Positions 18,468 to 29,732 of a DNA stretch of 64,000 nucleotides are shown here, one piece after another; the first letter of the stretch is position 1; each line of letters opens with the position of its first letter. A model generated the notes under the pieces. That model did no database searches. It was given only the letters and a program-made list of their open reading frames with translations, and was not told where the DNA came from. The stretch comes from Halospeciosus flavus (GTDB lineage Archaea > Halobacteriota > Halobacteria > Halobacteriales > Halobacteriaceae). Position numbers and translations under genes: made by a program. The stretch lies in assembly GCF_029814175.1 (NCBI RefSeq), contig NZ_CP122314.1, positions 1 to 64,000 of the forward strand, read 5' to 3'.

Positions 18468-19724
18468 GTGTCGCCCACACCCACACGTCGTCGCCTGCTG
18501 GCCGGTCTCGGTACGGGCGTCGCCACCGGGCTCGCCGGCTGTAGCTCCGTCCAGTGGCCCTGGTCTGCACCACCGAAGGCGTCGGTACCGTCCGGGCCGA
18601 ACGCGTGGCCGATGGTCGGCGGCGACGCCGGACGGACGTTCGCCGCGCCCGAGGCGACGCTCCCCGCCGACGTCTCCGAGACTTGGTTCGACGAGGGCGT
18701 CTCGAAGCCGGTCGTCGACGACGGGGTGCTCGTTCACGCCGACGAGCGGGCGGTCACTGCCGTTTCCCACGAGGAGGGTAAGCAGTGGAGCTACCACGAC
18801 CTCGATGAGCCGTCACGTCCGCTCCTCCTCAACGACCTCGTGGTCGTCGGCGCCGGTGGGCCGAAACTCGTCGGCATCGAGCGCGGGAGCGGGGAGAAAC
18901 GCTGGTCGGTGTCGCTGTCCAACATCCCTCCGGAGCGCCACCAGTGGGCCGGGACCACGGGGCCGCCAGTCGCCACCGCCGACGGCGTGTTCTCGACGGC
19001 ACCACCCGGAATCTGGCGGGCGACGCCCGACGGGACCGAACAGTGGGGGACGTCGGAGGGGCTCTCACTCGACACCGACGTGCGTCTCCGTACCGCCGTC
19101 GGACAGCGGAAGGCGTACCTCGTGGCGACGCGACGGTTCGACGCGACGAACTTCCCGACCGACAGGTTCTACGCGCGCCGGTCGAACGTCCTCGCCTACG
19201 ACGTCGAGTCCGGTGACCTCGCCTGGCAGTTCGGGCTGTCCGGCCGCGTGCCGGGGTTCGCGGTTCGCGACGGGGTGATCCACCTCCTCCAGACCGCCTA
19301 CGACTCGCGAAACGAGGGGGAGACCATCTCGGACGTTCCAGCCCTGAGTCGGTACTACAGAGTCGACGGCGAACACGGGACGGCGGAATCTGTCGTCGAC
19401 CTCACGGCGTTCGGCGAACTGCACGCGATGGCGCTCGCGGACCGACCAGTCGTCGTCGGCGGACAGGAGTTGACGGACCGGAGTCGGGTGTTCACCGTCG
19501 CGGGCGACGACTCGTGGGTCCACGAAACCGAGAAGCGGGTCTCCGACCTCGCGGCGACGGATGAGGCTGTCCTCTACTCGATGGGCGATACCGTCGTCTG
19601 CCTCGACCGTGCGGACGGGGGAGTCCGCTGGCGTCACACCGTCGGGAACCGCGCGAAATTCGCCGCCGTGGTCGACGGCGCCGTGTACGTCGAGACCGAG
19701 GCCGGCGTCCACCGACTCGGCTGA
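18468..19724 (+). CDS. PQQ-repeat (beta-propeller) lipoprotein
   Basis: 418 residues from GTG 18468. Tat-like RRRLLAGLGTG and the lipobox GLAGC at residues 21-25 indicate a lipid-anchored extracellular protein. Propeller strands: SGEKRWSVSL, ESGDLAWQFGL, RADGGVRWRHTV. It follows the antiporter gene by 38 bases on the same strand. This is the only intact member of three related lipoproteins here. Ligand unknown. Confidence 0.82.
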   Translation: MSPTPTRRRLLAGLGTGVATGLAGCSSVQWPWSAPPKASVPSGPNAWPMVGGDAGRTFAAPEATLPADVSETWFDEGVSKPVVDDGVLVHADERAVTAVSHEEGKQWSYHDLDEPSRPLLLNDLVVVGAGGPKLVGIERGSGEKRWSVSLSNIPPERHQWAGTTGPPVATADGVFSTAPPGIWRATPDGTEQWGTSEGLSLDTDVRLRTAVGQRKAYLVATRRFDATNFPTDRFYARRSNVLAYDVESGDLAWQFGLSGRVPGFAVRDGVIHLLQTAYDSRNEGETISDVPALSRYYRVDGEHGTAESVVDLTAFGELHAMALADRPVVVGGQELTDRSRVFTVAGDDSWVHETEKRVSDLAATDEAVLYSMGDTVVCLDRADGGVRWRHTVGNRAKFAAVVDGAVYVETEAGVHRLG

Positions 19725-19789
19725 CGTCCCGACCCGAGGCGCACCCACGAACACGAAAGCATTACTTGTCGGGGGTCGACCCACGAGGT

Positions 19790-20896
<1,107 letters not shown>

Positions 20897-20899
20897 CCC

Positions 20900-21274
20900 A
20901 TGAGCTTCGAAGTGCCCGACGACCTGTACTACCTCGAATCGCACGAGTGGATTCGCCCCGAAGACGGCAAGATCGGCATCACCGACTTCGCGCAGGACGA
21001 ACTCGGCGACGTCGTCTTCGTCGAGACGCCCGACGAGGGCGACGAGATCGAACAGGGCGAGACGTTCGGCGTCGTCGAGTCCATCAAGGCGGTCTCGGAC
21101 CTCTACGCGCCCGTCAGCGGCGAGGTCACGGCGGTCAACGACACGCTCCACGACCAGCCCGAACTCGTCAACGAGGAACCCTTCGAGGGTGGCTGGATGC
21201 TCGAAGTCGACTTCGACGAGGACGACCTCGACGACCTCCTCACGCCCGAGGAGTACCGCGACCAGATCCAGTAG
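20900..21274 (+). CDS. gcvH: Glycine cleavage system H protein
   Basis: 124 residues, a typical H-protein length. [19 protein letters not shown] and [15 protein letters not shown] precede [20 protein letters not shown], in which the Lys of [10 protein letters not shown] is the lipoylated residue. The C-terminus [22 protein letters not shown] is standard. In an operon with gcvT (3-base gap). It shuttles the methylamine intermediate between GcvPA/PB and GcvT. Confidence 0.96.
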   Translation: MSFEVPDDLYYLESHEWIRPEDGKIGITDFAQDELGDVVFVETPDEGDEIEQGETFGVVESIKAVSDLYAPVSGEVTAVNDTLHDQPELVNEEPFEGGWMLEVDFDEDDLDDLLTPEEYRDQIQ

Positions 21275-21339
21275 AACACTCCCGAATCCGGCCCGCTGCC
21301 CCACAAGACCTATCCTGACAGCGACTCGACCTCTCTTCG

Positions 21340-22635
21340 ATGGTTCCGACGCGCCGCACCCTCCTCGGCCACGGGGGTGTCGCCCTCGGCGCCGTGCTCG
21401 CCGGGTGTAGCGGTGTCTTCGGGTCGGAGTGTACGCCCGACCCGGCACTGCTCGACCCCGCATCGTGGCCGTTCCCGCGGGCCGACCCCGCGAACACCGG
21501 GCACGTTCCCGCCCGTGCCGCCCCGCCCGACCGGATCGAGTCGCGCTGGACGGACGAGGACGAACGACTCGATCAGACTCTCGGGATTCCGCCACGGCCG
21601 ACCGTCGCCGATGGAACAGTCTTCTTCACGTACGAGCGCGCCGGCGAGGAGGAAATCGGACCGGTCGTCGTCACCGCGTTCGACGTGGATGGGGACACCG
21701 CCGCTGGCGGCGAGAACTCCCGTTGAACCCCGCCGACACCGACCTCCACCCGCCGGTCGTCGCCGACGGTCGCCTCTTTCTCCGAACGTACCCGAAGGGC
21801 GACGACCGTCCGGCGGTGGTCTCCTCGATACTGCGACGGGCGAGACGCGCGCTCGCCGGTCGGGCACCGTCGAGACGCCGCCGACGCTCGCAGCGGGGCG
21901 TCTCCAGTACGTCGAGAGTGAGTACGCCGACGACACGGAGACGGCCGCTGCGACGGCATTCGGCCCGTCGCTCGACCACGTCTGCTGGCGGACCGACCTC
22001 GACACCGGTTCTCCCGTCCGGGTCCGTGCGCCGGGTGTCAGCCCGCGACTGGTGTTCTACCCCATCTCTGTCGGCGACGAACACGCTGTGTTGGCACTCG
22101 ACGCCGCGAGTGGTCGACCCGAGTGGCGGACGGTACTCCCCGGCGCGCCCGAACCGTTCCCGACCGTCCGTACCGACCGCGTCTTCCTCGGTGCGAACAC
22201 CGGCGAGAATCGGGGGACCGTCGTCGCTCTCGACCGCCGAACCGGCGCTGTCGAGTGGCGACGGAGTTGGACGCCGACGCGTTCGTCGGCGCAGTCACGA
22301 ACTCGACCGTCCTCGTCCGTGAAGGGACCGACCTCGACAGGGAACCCGACGCCCTCGTCGCTCGGGACGCGGCCACGGGGCGAGTCCGGTGGCAGGTCAC
22401 GACGGACGAACGGACGGAGTTCACGCTCCCGACGTCGGCCGGCGACGCGGCTTTCGTCTGCCGCACTCCGTCACACACGTCCGTCGATGCGCCGGGAACG
22501 CTGGAGCGATACGACCTCGCCACCGGCGAGCGTACCGCGACGGTCCCGACGGCCGACGAGTGGGTGTCCGCGCCCGTGGTCGGCGACGGATACGTCGCCA
22601 TCTCCACGGACCGCGGACTGCAAGTCTTCGGCTGA
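21340..22635 (+). pseudogene. PQQ-repeat lipoprotein, three frameshifts
   Basis: Starts MVPTRRTLLGHGG with the lipobox VLAGCSG near residue 23. Coding-like propeller sequence continues in three successive frames: to about 21706, then LPLNPADTDLHPPVVADGRL, from about 21815 LLDTATGETRARRSGTVETP, and from about 22261 TELDADAFVGAVTNSTVLV to TGA at 22635. Each break is repaired by one added base, giving about 432 residues. Three losses in one gene could mean real decay, but the style matches the other single-base losses in this window. It sits between gcvH and gcvPA. Confidence 0.7.
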
Positions 22636-22799
22636 CGCTGTGCTTCGCGGTATCCTGTAGTACTCGACGGGCGAAGTCTCGCCACACTCACACCTGCGGC
22701 AGCGGCCGACTGTCCGGTCTCCTCGACGGCACCGCTGCTCGGGTGGGTGTGGAACTGGAGTCGGCGACGGTCGCTAAAAGATGACTGACGGCAGTCGTC

Positions 22800-23000
22800 T
22801 CACGCGTTGTTCATCCGGGTCGCCGACTCCGTGCCGCAGGCGCGACACTCGGCGACGCGGTACGGTTCGCGCGAGAACTCGGCGTTCTCGGACTTCGAAC
22901 TCTCGGTCCGAAGTTCGATAGAGACGGAGTGAGCCGTCTCCTGACCGCAGTTCTCGCACGGCTCGGTCATTCCGTCGGAGTGGGGGGTTTTACTCGCCAT
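22800..23000 (-). CDS. Small zinc beta-ribbon protein (DUF7835-like)
   Basis: 66 residues. Two Cys pairs, CENCG and CRACG, separated by RTESSKSENAEFSREPYRV, form a predicted zinc ribbon; the C-terminus is ESATRMNNA. An internal ATG (residue 11) is an alternative start. I recall this as a conserved haloarchaeal family (DUF7835) without known role. Confidence 0.75.
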   Translation of the reverse strand: MASKTPHSDGMTEPCENCGQETAHSVSIELRTESSKSENAEFSREPYRVAECRACGTESATRMNNA

Positions 23001-23278
23001 CGGAACCGCCTACTACTGTGTAGACAGCCATCCCACATTAGTGGTGGACCTAAGCAACCAGGCTCCGCCGTGTTGGGTGCGCCGGTGGGTCCGGCCGCGG
23101 CCGGCGACGCGAGCGCGGCCGGACTGTACGCCCCTGCGGGTTCACCCCCCGATACGCCGCCGACCAATACACGGACGTGTGTATCGACTGCCCGTTCCGG
23201 AACCGGGAGTATCATATTCTCGCATTCACAAGAGGTGCACATGCGACCCGCACGGACGTCTCTCTCAGGTGATACCGC
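23001..23278. other. Spacer upstream of gcvPA with an inverted repeat
   Basis: No gene seen. It contains ATACAC-ggacgt-GTGTAT (a 6-bp-arm inverted repeat at about 23166-23183) and an AT-rich TATCATATTC at about 23211-23220, a likely promoter element about 60 bases before gcvPA. This part is outside the visible inverted duplication. Confidence 0.4.
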
Positions 23279-24611
23279 ATGAGCGGCGGACGCCGGGACG
23301 GGAGTCCCTACGCGCCACACGACCCCAACGAGACGCAGGCGATGCTCGACGCCGTCGGCGCCGACTCGGTCGAGGAGTTGTTCGACATCCCCGAGTCGGT
23401 CCGGTTCGACGGCGACTACGGCATCCCCGCGCGCACGGAACAGGAGACTCGTCGCGACGTCGAGCGCCTCCTCGGTGCCAACGACGACCTGACCGAGTTC
23501 CTCGGCCGCGGCCACTACGAGCACTACGTCCCCTCGCTCGTGGACAATATCTCCCAGCGCTCGGAGTTCATCACCTCCTACACGCAGTACCAACCCGAAG
23601 TCACCCAGGGGTTCCTCCAGGTGCTCTTCGAGTACCAGTCGATGCTCGTCGAACTCACGGGCCTCGACGTGGCCAACTGCTCGATGTACGACGCCGCCAC
23701 GGCACTCGGCGAGGCCGCGCTCCTCGCCGAACGCGTCCGGAGTACCTCCGGTGACCGCGTCCTCGTCCCCGAGGCGCTCCGCGCCGAGCGCAAGAGCGTC
23801 CTCGAGAACTACGTCGATGGCTCCGACCTCGACGTCGTCGAGTACGCCACCGACGACGGCAACGTCGACGTCGCGGCCCTCCGCGAGACCGTCGACGGGG
23901 ACACGGCGCTGGTGTACGTCGAGAACCCGACCACGCGCGGCACTATCGAGGAGCACCTCGCCGAGGTGGGGAAATTGCCGACGCGAACGACGCGCTGTTC
24001 TGTCTCGGCTCCGACCCTGTCGCACTCTCCCTGCTCCAGCGACCGGCGGACGTCGGCGCGGACGTCGTCGTCGGCGACGCCTCGGTCCTCGGACTGCCCG
24101 CGAGTTACGGGATGGGACTCGGACTCTTCGCCTGCCGCGAGGAGTACCTCCGACAGGTCCCCGGCCGACTCGTCGGCGCGAGCGAGGACGCCGCCGACCG
24201 CCGCGCGTACACGCTCACCCTCCAGACGCGCGAACAGCACATCCGCCGCGAGCGCGCGACGTCCAACATCTGTACGAACCAGGCGTGGGTCGCCCTCCGG
24301 ACGGCCATCCACGCCGCGTGGCTCGGCGCCGACGGCCTCGTCGACCTCGCCGAGCGCTGTGTCGAACTGCCCCGCGACCTCGCGGCCGACCTCGACACCA
24401 TCAAGGGGTCAGAGCGCCGGTCCACGACCGCCACCACTTCCGCGAGTTCGTCGCCCACACCGACCAGCCCGCGAAGGCTATCGTCGACGACCTCCAAGCG
24501 GAGGGATTCGCGGTCCACGCCGTCGACGACCACGAGGTACAGGTCTGTATCACCGACGCGAACGAACACGCCGCCGACCGACTGGTCGCGGCCTTCGAGG
24601 AGGTGGCCTGA
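23279..24611 (+). pseudogene. gcvPA: Glycine dehydrogenase (decarboxylating) subunit 1, left copy, two frameshifts
   Basis: Starts [23 protein letters not shown]; the P-protein N-terminal half follows: [69 protein letters not shown]. The frame breaks at GGGG about 23971 (a fifth G gives [14 protein letters not shown]), and again at GGGG 24405-24408, where the right-arm copy has five G. With both restored it is 444 residues ending EEVA. With GcvPB it forms the PLP enzyme that decarboxylates glycine. The stop overlaps gcvPB (TGATG). Confidence 0.88.
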
Positions 24612-26053
24612 TGCGACACTACGACCAGGCCCGCTACCACCAGGACGACGAGTACGAACCGCTGCTCGCGGAGAAGGACGAGACGACCGTCGAGGTCGAC
24701 GACGACTCCCCACTCCCCGACGACCTGACGCGCGACGAACTCTCGCTCCCGTCACTCTCCGAACCCGAACTCGCGCGCCACTACGTCCGTCTCTCCCAGG
24801 AGACCTACGGCGTCGATACCGGTCCCTACCCGCTCGGGTCGTGTACGATGAAGTACAACCCGAAGTTCACCGAGGACGTCGCCGCCCTCCCCGGCGCGCA
24901 GGTCCACCCGGACCGCACCGAAGAGAGCGTGCAGGGCACCCTCGGGTTGCTGTACGGTCTCCAGGAGCAGTTGAAGAAGATCGGCGGGATGGACGCCGTC
25001 ACGCTCCAGCCACCCGCGGGCGCCGCCGGCGAGTTCGCGGGCATCCGCCTCGCGAGCGCCTACCACGAGGCCAACGGTGAGGGCGACCAGCGCACCGAGG
25101 TCGTCGTCCCCGACTCCGCCCACGGGACCAACTTCGCCACGGCCGCGATGGGCGGCTACGACGTCGTCGAACTCCCGAGTGACGACGACGGCCGCGTCGA
25201 CCTCGACGCGCTCGAGGCCGCGGTCGGCGACCAGACCGCGGCGCTGATGCTCACGAACCCCAACACGCTCGGCCTCTTCGAGCGCGACATCGAGACCATC
25301 GCCGAGACGGTCCACGACGCTGGAGGCCTGCTCTACTACGACGGCGCGAACCTCAACGCCCTCCTCGGGCGCGCTCGGCCGGGCGACATGGGCTTCGACA
25401 TCATGCACTTCAACGTCCACAAGACGTTCGCGACGCCCCACGGTGGCGGCGGTCCCGGTGCCGGACCCGTCGGCGTCGCCGAGCGCCTCGCGGAGTTCCT
25501 CCCGACCCCGCAGGTCAGGGAGACGGAGTCGGGCTACGAGTTCTTCGAACCCGAGAACACGGTCGGGAAACTCCACGGCTTCGTCGGCAACTGGCTGGTC
25601 CTCGTGAAGGCCTACGCCTACATCGCCCGCCTCGGCGACGAGGGACTCGCGGACGCCGCCGCGAAAGCGGTCCTCAACGCGAACTACCTCGCCGAGCGGG
25701 TGCCCTACGAGGTGCCGTTCGGCCCGTTCCACCACGAGTTCGTCGCCAGCGCCGGCGACCAGGACGCCGCCGAGGTCGCGAAGGCGATGCTCGACTACGG
25801 CGTCCACCCGCCGACGACCAAGTGGCCCGAAATCGTCTCCGAGGCACTGATGACCGAACCCACGGAGATCGAGAGCAAGCGGAGCCTCGACGACCTCGCC
25901 GACGCCTTCCGCGCGGTCGCCGACTACTCCGACGAGGAACTGGCGGAGGCGCCCACGCGGACGACCGCCCGCCACATCGACCAGACGAGCGCCGCCCGGA
26001 ACCCGCGTCTCTCGTGGCACGCCCTCGACGACGTGGACGACACCGACGAGTAG
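24611..26053 (+). CDS. gcvPB: Glycine dehydrogenase (decarboxylating) subunit 2, left copy
   Basis: 480 residues, intact. P-protein C-terminal half: [78 protein letters not shown] and the PLP-lysine region [22 protein letters not shown]. Its ATG overlaps the gcvPA stop in this copy. Partner of GcvPA in glycine cleavage. The identical gene lies at 61461-62903. Confidence 0.96.
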   Translation: MRHYDQARYHQDDEYEPLLAEKDETTVEVDDDSPLPDDLTRDELSLPSLSEPELARHYVRLSQETYGVDTGPYPLGSCTMKYNPKFTEDVAALPGAQVHPDRTEESVQGTLGLLYGLQEQLKKIGGMDAVTLQPPAGAAGEFAGIRLASAYHEANGEGDQRTEVVVPDSAHGTNFATAAMGGYDVVELPSDDDGRVDLDALEAAVGDQTAALMLTNPNTLGLFERDIETIAETVHDAGGLLYYDGANLNALLGRARPGDMGFDIMHFNVHKTFATPHGGGGPGAGPVGVAERLAEFLPTPQVRETESGYEFFEPENTVGKLHGFVGNWLVLVKAYAYIARLGDEGLADAAAKAVLNANYLAERVPYEVPFGPFHHEFVASAGDQDAAEVAKAMLDYGVHPPTTKWPEIVSEALMTEPTEIESKRSLDDLADAFRAVADYSDEELAEAPTRTTARHIDQTSAARNPRLSWHALDDVDDTDE

Positions 26054-26100
26054 CCCCTCGCGGCAGCCACCGCCGCCACCCCCGCACTTTAGGCAATCCT

Positions 26101-26107
26101 TATTACT
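26101..26107 (+). promoter_or_regulatory. TATA box of the NikR-like gene
   Basis: TATTACT lies 23-29 bases before the ATG at 26130, the spacing of a leaderless haloarchaeal promoter. The mirrored copy is at 61407-61413. Confidence 0.5.
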
Positions 26108-26129
26108 CGATAGCGGCTGAGTTAACAAC

Positions 26130-26555
26130 ATGACCGTCGTCAGCGTCTCGATGCCCGACGAACTCCTCCAGCGCATCGACGAGTTCGCGGAGGGCCACGG
26201 CTACACCGGCCGCAGCGAGGTCGTCCGGGAGGCCGCGCGCAACCTCCTCGGCGAGTTCGAAGACCAGAAACTGGAGGACCGCCCGCTCATCGGGGTCCTG
26301 ACCATCCTCTTCGACTACGAGAGCACCGCCGTCGAGGAGCGAATGATGGGCCTGCGCCACGAGTACGAAGGCCTCGTCACTTCGAACGTCCACAACCACG
26401 TCGGCGACCACTACTGCATGGAGTTGTTCATTCTCGAAGGGTCGCTCACGGAGATCTCGGAGTTCGTCGGTCGCGTCCGCGCGACGCGCGACACGCTCAC
26501 CGTCGACTACTCGGTCATCCCCGTCGACGAGTTCGGACCGACGCTCGACGCGTAG
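26130..26555 (+). CDS. nikR: NikR-like nickel-responsive ribbon-helix-helix regulator, left copy
   Basis: 141 residues. The N-terminal RHH DNA-binding domain [34 protein letters not shown] is followed by the ACT-like metal-sensing domain. Nickel ligands expected in NikR are present: His in [10 protein letters not shown], His-x-His in [12 protein letters not shown] and the following Cys. Length fits NikR (about 130-140). No nickel transport genes are nearby, so the target is elsewhere or the metal differs. Confidence 0.85.
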   Translation: MTVVSVSMPDELLQRIDEFAEGHGYTGRSEVVREAARNLLGEFEDQKLEDRPLIGVLTILFDYESTAVEERMMGLRHEYEGLVTSNVHNHVGDHYCMELFILEGSLTEISEFVGRVRATRDTLTVDYSVIPVDEFGPTLDA

Positions 26556-26580
26556 ATAATTCCACATACTCGGCGACCAA

Positions 26581-26587
26581 TATTAAG
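26581..26587 (+). promoter_or_regulatory. TATA box of the zincin gene
   Basis: TATTAAG, 36-42 bases before ATG 26623, implies a short leader of roughly 10-15 bases. Mirrored at 60927-60933. Confidence 0.45.
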
Positions 26588-26622
26588 GGCCGAGAGGGCG
26601 TACTTCCGGTAGGTGCCCGCAC

Positions 26623-27360
26623 ATGGCGAAGGTGACCGTTCGGCTCCTCCACGACGACGGCGTCTCGGAGGCCGACAGACGACAGGCGAAACGCGCGCTC
26701 GAAACTGCGACGTCCTCCCTCCCCGACGGCTACCTCGGGGTGGGCGAGTCGCTGCGCTACGAGGGACCGTCGCTCAACGTCCTCGACCGACAACGACTCG
26801 CCGACACCGTCGACCAGTGGCTCCGCGAGCGCTTCGAACCCGGCGCGTGTGACGACACGGTGTTCGTCCACCTCGTCGACGCGAGTCCCCTCGAGTACCT
26901 CACCGACGTCCCCGGTGCGAAGAACTTCCAACGGCCGCTCGGGGCGGGCTACTCGGACCGCGTCGTCGGTATCGAGGGTGAGCACGGCTACAGCCACGGG
27001 CTCGCCGTCGCGAACACCTACGTCTCGGCGTTCGTCGCGCTCGCCCCCGTCCCGTACGACGGTTCGGACGCCGTCGGCGTGACCGCCGTCCACGAGGCGG
27101 GGCACGCACTGATGGCCGGCGTGGAGGGGTCCGAACACGACCTCGGCGTCGAGCGCTACTACGACACCGAACGCCACCGGGCGGAGGTGACGCCGATGAC
27201 CTACTGGTACGACGAACAGCTCGCGACGTGGGCGCGCAACCCCGTCGCCGTCCCGCCGTCCTGCCCGGTCGACCCCGAGGACCTCGTCCGCGGTACCGAG
27301 GAGTTCGCCGAGGACGCTCGCACGGCCATCGTCGAGCACGTCGACTACCACTTCGGGTAG
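26623..27360 (+). CDS. Predicted zinc metalloprotease (HExxH), left copy
   Basis: 245 residues. GVTAVHEAGHALMAGV holds an HEAGH zinc-binding helix; a third ligand could come from the downstream SEHDLGVERYYDTERHR. The N-terminal half is alpha/beta-like (VTVRLLHDDGVSEADRRQAKRALE). No signal peptide or membrane helix, so probably cytoplasmic. Family not named with certainty; related to archaemetzincin-like zincins only by motif. Confidence 0.6.
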   Translation: MAKVTVRLLHDDGVSEADRRQAKRALETATSSLPDGYLGVGESLRYEGPSLNVLDRQRLADTVDQWLRERFEPGACDDTVFVHLVDASPLEYLTDVPGAKNFQRPLGAGYSDRVVGIEGEHGYSHGLAVANTYVSAFVALAPVPYDGSDAVGVTAVHEAGHALMAGVEGSEHDLGVERYYDTERHRAEVTPMTYWYDEQLATWARNPVAVPPSCPVDPEDLVRGTEEFAEDARTAIVEHVDYHFG

Positions 27361-27672
27361 CACACGGTCGCGCTCTGTCTTTCGCTCGACGTTCCGTACC
27401 GGCAGGTGTCCGCACTTTCGGGATTCTCTATCGCGAGATAGTGTTTACAACTGTCGACGGATCGCCGTCACGGACGGTCTCCGCCGCGAGCGGCCGCGGG
27501 TGAGACGGTCGTTCCTGAGGCGCTCGTGGAGGTCGTCCCCATCAATCGACGACTAGCACCGTCGCTGTGGTGGGCGTCGTGCGCGCGGGGTGAGAAACGG
27601 GGGTCCCTTCGACTCCGGGCGGGTCGGGAGTCGGACCGACGAAGTTCGAGTGCCGTGGAGGAAAGTCCGTCT
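27361..27672. other. Gene-free spacer, left arm
   Basis: 312 bases between the zincin and the zinc-ribbon gene. Contains a small hairpin CTATC-gcga-GATAG at 27428-27441 followed by a T-rich stretch. Nothing else recognised. Confidence 0.4.
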
Positions 27673-27837
27673 TCAGGCCGCGCTGCTGTCGATGTCGCCG
27701 TCGATTCGGACGAAGCCGTAACCGCACTCCGGGCAGTACCACTTCGTCTTCAGACCGAGGTGGAGGTGCGTGGCCGCCGCGCGGTAGAAGGTCTGCTCCT
27801 CCTCGCAGTTCGGACAGCCGTGGTCGAGTTCGCGCAT
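27673..27837 (-). CDS. Small zinc-ribbon protein (DUF7838-like), left copy
   Basis: 54 residues from ATG 27837 (MRELDHGCPNCEEEQTFYRAA). CPNC and CPEC pairs 29 residues apart make a zinc ribbon, and the tail is Asp/Ser-rich. Upstream in-frame codons to 27858 are optional. Conserved haloarchaeal small protein, role unknown. Confidence 0.7.
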   Translation of the reverse strand: MRELDHGCPNCEEEQTFYRAAATHLHLGLKTKWYCPECGYGFVRIDGDIDSSAA

Positions 27838-27955
27838 AGTCGTGTGTCGAACGGGCACGCTGTTGAACGTACCGGTCCGGACGACCGATTCGGAACCAGG
27901 GCGTCGGAAACGTTCGTCGCGCGGACATCGATAAACTGGTCGCTGCGATACGGAA

Positions 27956-28855
27956 TCAGTCGGTCATCCCGAGCTGTGCGGGGACCGGGCTGTCGTTCTC
28001 GCGGCCCCGCGCTTCGAGGTCGGCCTGTTCCTCGGCGTCAAGTTCGGTGTAGTTCTCGGCGGCGTCGAGTGCCATCTTGAACAGTTTCGGGTCGCCGGGG
28101 TTCGTGATGGTCGTCACCTCCTGGGAGAGCGCGTAGTTCGCACAGTCGTTCATCGCCTCCTGGGTGTCGTAAGGCTCGTACCACGTCCCGTAGTGGCGCT
28201 GGTCGTAGGGGAGGTCCGCGGGCCAGGACCCTTTCGCGAACGCCTTGAGACCGATGGTGCCGAGGTCTTCTTCGGCGGCGCGTTCGAGTACCTTCCCGTA
28301 GTCGTAGCGGGCGTCCTCCTCGGCCTTCCCGAGGACGGTGAAGTTGAGCGGGAACATCACGCTCTCGAGGTCGGGGATGCGGTCGATGGTGTCGAGAACG
28401 AGGTGCGGGTGGGCGTGGCAGGTGAGGCCGATGTGGTCGATCTTCCCCTCCTCTTGGGCCTCGCGGAAGGCCTTCAGCGCGCCGGGGTCGTCGGTCTCGC
28501 CGGTGATGGTGTCGAGTTCGGCCTCGCTCTCCAGGCCGTGGAACTGGTAGAGGTCGATGGTGTCGACGCCGAGGCGGTCCAACGAACGTTCGAGTTTGTG
28601 TTTGGCGCCCTCGTAGGTGCGCTCGACGGTCTTACAGCCGAGAAATATCTCCTCGCGGTGTTCGCGGAGTTTCGGGCCGAGTTTGAGTTCGGCGTCGCCG
28701 TAGTCCGGCGCGACGTCGAAGTGGTTGACGCCGTGGTCGAGGGCGAGTTCGACGGTCTGGTTCGCGTCCGACTGTTCGAGGTAGTCGAGGAGGTAGGCGC
28801 CGAACGTGAGGATGCTACTCTCGTGGCCGGTCTGGCCGAGTGTGCGTGTCTCCAT
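27956..28855 (-). CDS. Aldo/keto reductase family oxidoreductase, left copy
   Basis: 299 residues from ATG 28855 (METRTLGQTGHESSILTFGAY); longer in-frame starts reach into the divergent glutaredoxin gene. AKR (beta/alpha)8 features: HGVNHFDVAPDYGDAELKLG, catalytic-type Lys in LGCKTVERTYEGAKHKLERSLDR, LGVDTIDLYQFHGLES (His), GKIDHIGLTCHAHPH. NADPH-dependent; substrate unknown. Shares an about 90-base divergent promoter region with the glutaredoxin gene. Confidence 0.88.
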   Translation of the reverse strand: METRTLGQTGHESSILTFGAYLLDYLEQSDANQTVELALDHGVNHFDVAPDYGDAELKLGPKLREHREEIFLGCKTVERTYEGAKHKLERSLDRLGVDTIDLYQFHGLESEAELDTITGETDDPGALKAFREAQEEGKIDHIGLTCHAHPHLVLDTIDRIPDLESVMFPLNFTVLGKAEEDARYDYGKVLERAAEEDLGTIGLKAFAKGSWPADLPYDQRHYGTWYEPYDTQEAMNDCANYALSQEVTTITNPGDPKLFKMALDAAENYTELDAEEQADLEARGRENDSPVPAQLGMTD

Positions 28856-28942
28856 ACGTGCACGTGGGACGGGCGCACGACGTGAATGTGTGGGCCGTTC
28901 GCCAGGCAAACGACTTAGTGGGTCTCCGCCCAAGCCACACGT

Positions 28943-29188
28943 ATGGCAGACGACATCGTTCTCTACGCACTCGACGGCTGTCCGTACTGTGAGAAAGTCC
29001 ACGACGCCCTCGAAGCGGAGGGAATCGACTACGACACGCGCTGGACCGAGGGACTCCACTCGAAGCGCGACGAGGTGAAACGTGTCAGCGGACAGCGCGG
29101 CGTCCCCGTCATCGTCGACGAGGAACGCGGCGTCGTCATGCCCGAGAGCGACAACATCCTGGAGTACGTCGAGAAGACGCTGGCGTGA
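28943..29188 (+). CDS. Glutaredoxin-like protein, left copy
   Basis: 81 residues: LYALDGCPYCEKVHDALEAEG carries the CPYC redox centre, then RGVPVIVDEERG with the cis-Pro and ESDNILEYVEKTLA. A thioredoxin-fold disulfide/thiol protein of glutaredoxin/GST-N type. Haloarchaea use gamma-glutamylcysteine rather than glutathione (established knowledge), so the partner thiol is inferred. The next gene begins 11 bases on. Confidence 0.85.
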   Translation: MADDIVLYALDGCPYCEKVHDALEAEGIDYDTRWTEGLHSKRDEVKRVSGQRGVPVIVDEERGVVMPESDNILEYVEKTLA

Positions 29189-29198
29189 GGGTCGAGCG

Positions 29199-29732
29199 AT
29201 GAAGATATACACCGGCCGCGGCGACACGGGCGAGACCGACCTCCGGGACATGTCTCGCGTCTCGAAGGCGAATCCGCGCATCGAGGCCTACGGCACCGTC
29301 GACGAGGTTAACACACTCGTCGGCGTCGTCCGACCCACTGGGTACGACGACCTGGACGACTACCTCGAACGCGTCCAGAACCACCTCCACATCGTCCAGG
29401 CGGACTTCGCCAACCCCGACCCCGACGAGGACGACCCCGTGATTCGCGAGGCCCACGTCGACGAGATCGAGGGGATCATCGACACCGTCGCCGAGGAACT
29501 CGAACCGCTCCAGTCGTTCGTCCTCCCCGGGGGGAGCGAACCCGGTGCGAAACTCCACCACGCCCGCGCGGTGTGTCGACGCGCCGAGCGTCGGGCGGTC
29601 GCCCTCCAGGGCGAGGAAGACATCAACGACACGGCAGTCACCTATCTCAACCGACTCTCCGACGCGCTGTTCCAACTCGCCCGTCTCGTCAACGAGCGCG
29701 AGGGCGTCCCCGAGGAGAACCCGACCTACTGA
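29199..29732 (+). CDS. PduO-type cob(I)alamin adenosyltransferase, left copy
   Basis: 177 residues from ATG 29199 (MKIYTGRGDTGETDLRDMSR). The TGRGDTGETDL nucleotide-binding loop and YGTVDEVNTLVG are PduO signatures; later FVLPGGSEPGAKLHHARAVCRRAERR and LNRLSDALFQLARLVN complete the five-helix bundle. Transfers the adenosyl group from ATP to cobalamin/cobyrinate. Overlaps the convergent deaminase-like gene by 7 bases. Confidence 0.93.
   Translation: MKIYTGRGDTGETDLRDMSRVSKANPRIEAYGTVDEVNTLVGVVRPTGYDDLDDYLERVQNHLHIVQADFANPDPDEDDPVIREAHVDEIEGIIDTVAEELEPLQSFVLPGGSEPGAKLHHARAVCRRAERRAVALQGEEDINDTAVTYLNRLSDALFQLARLVNEREGVPEENPTY

Noticed and set aside
23001..23278. A glycine riboswitch upstream of gcvPA
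   Set aside because: Nothing resembling the conserved aptamer was seen, and glycine riboswitches are not known in haloarchaea.
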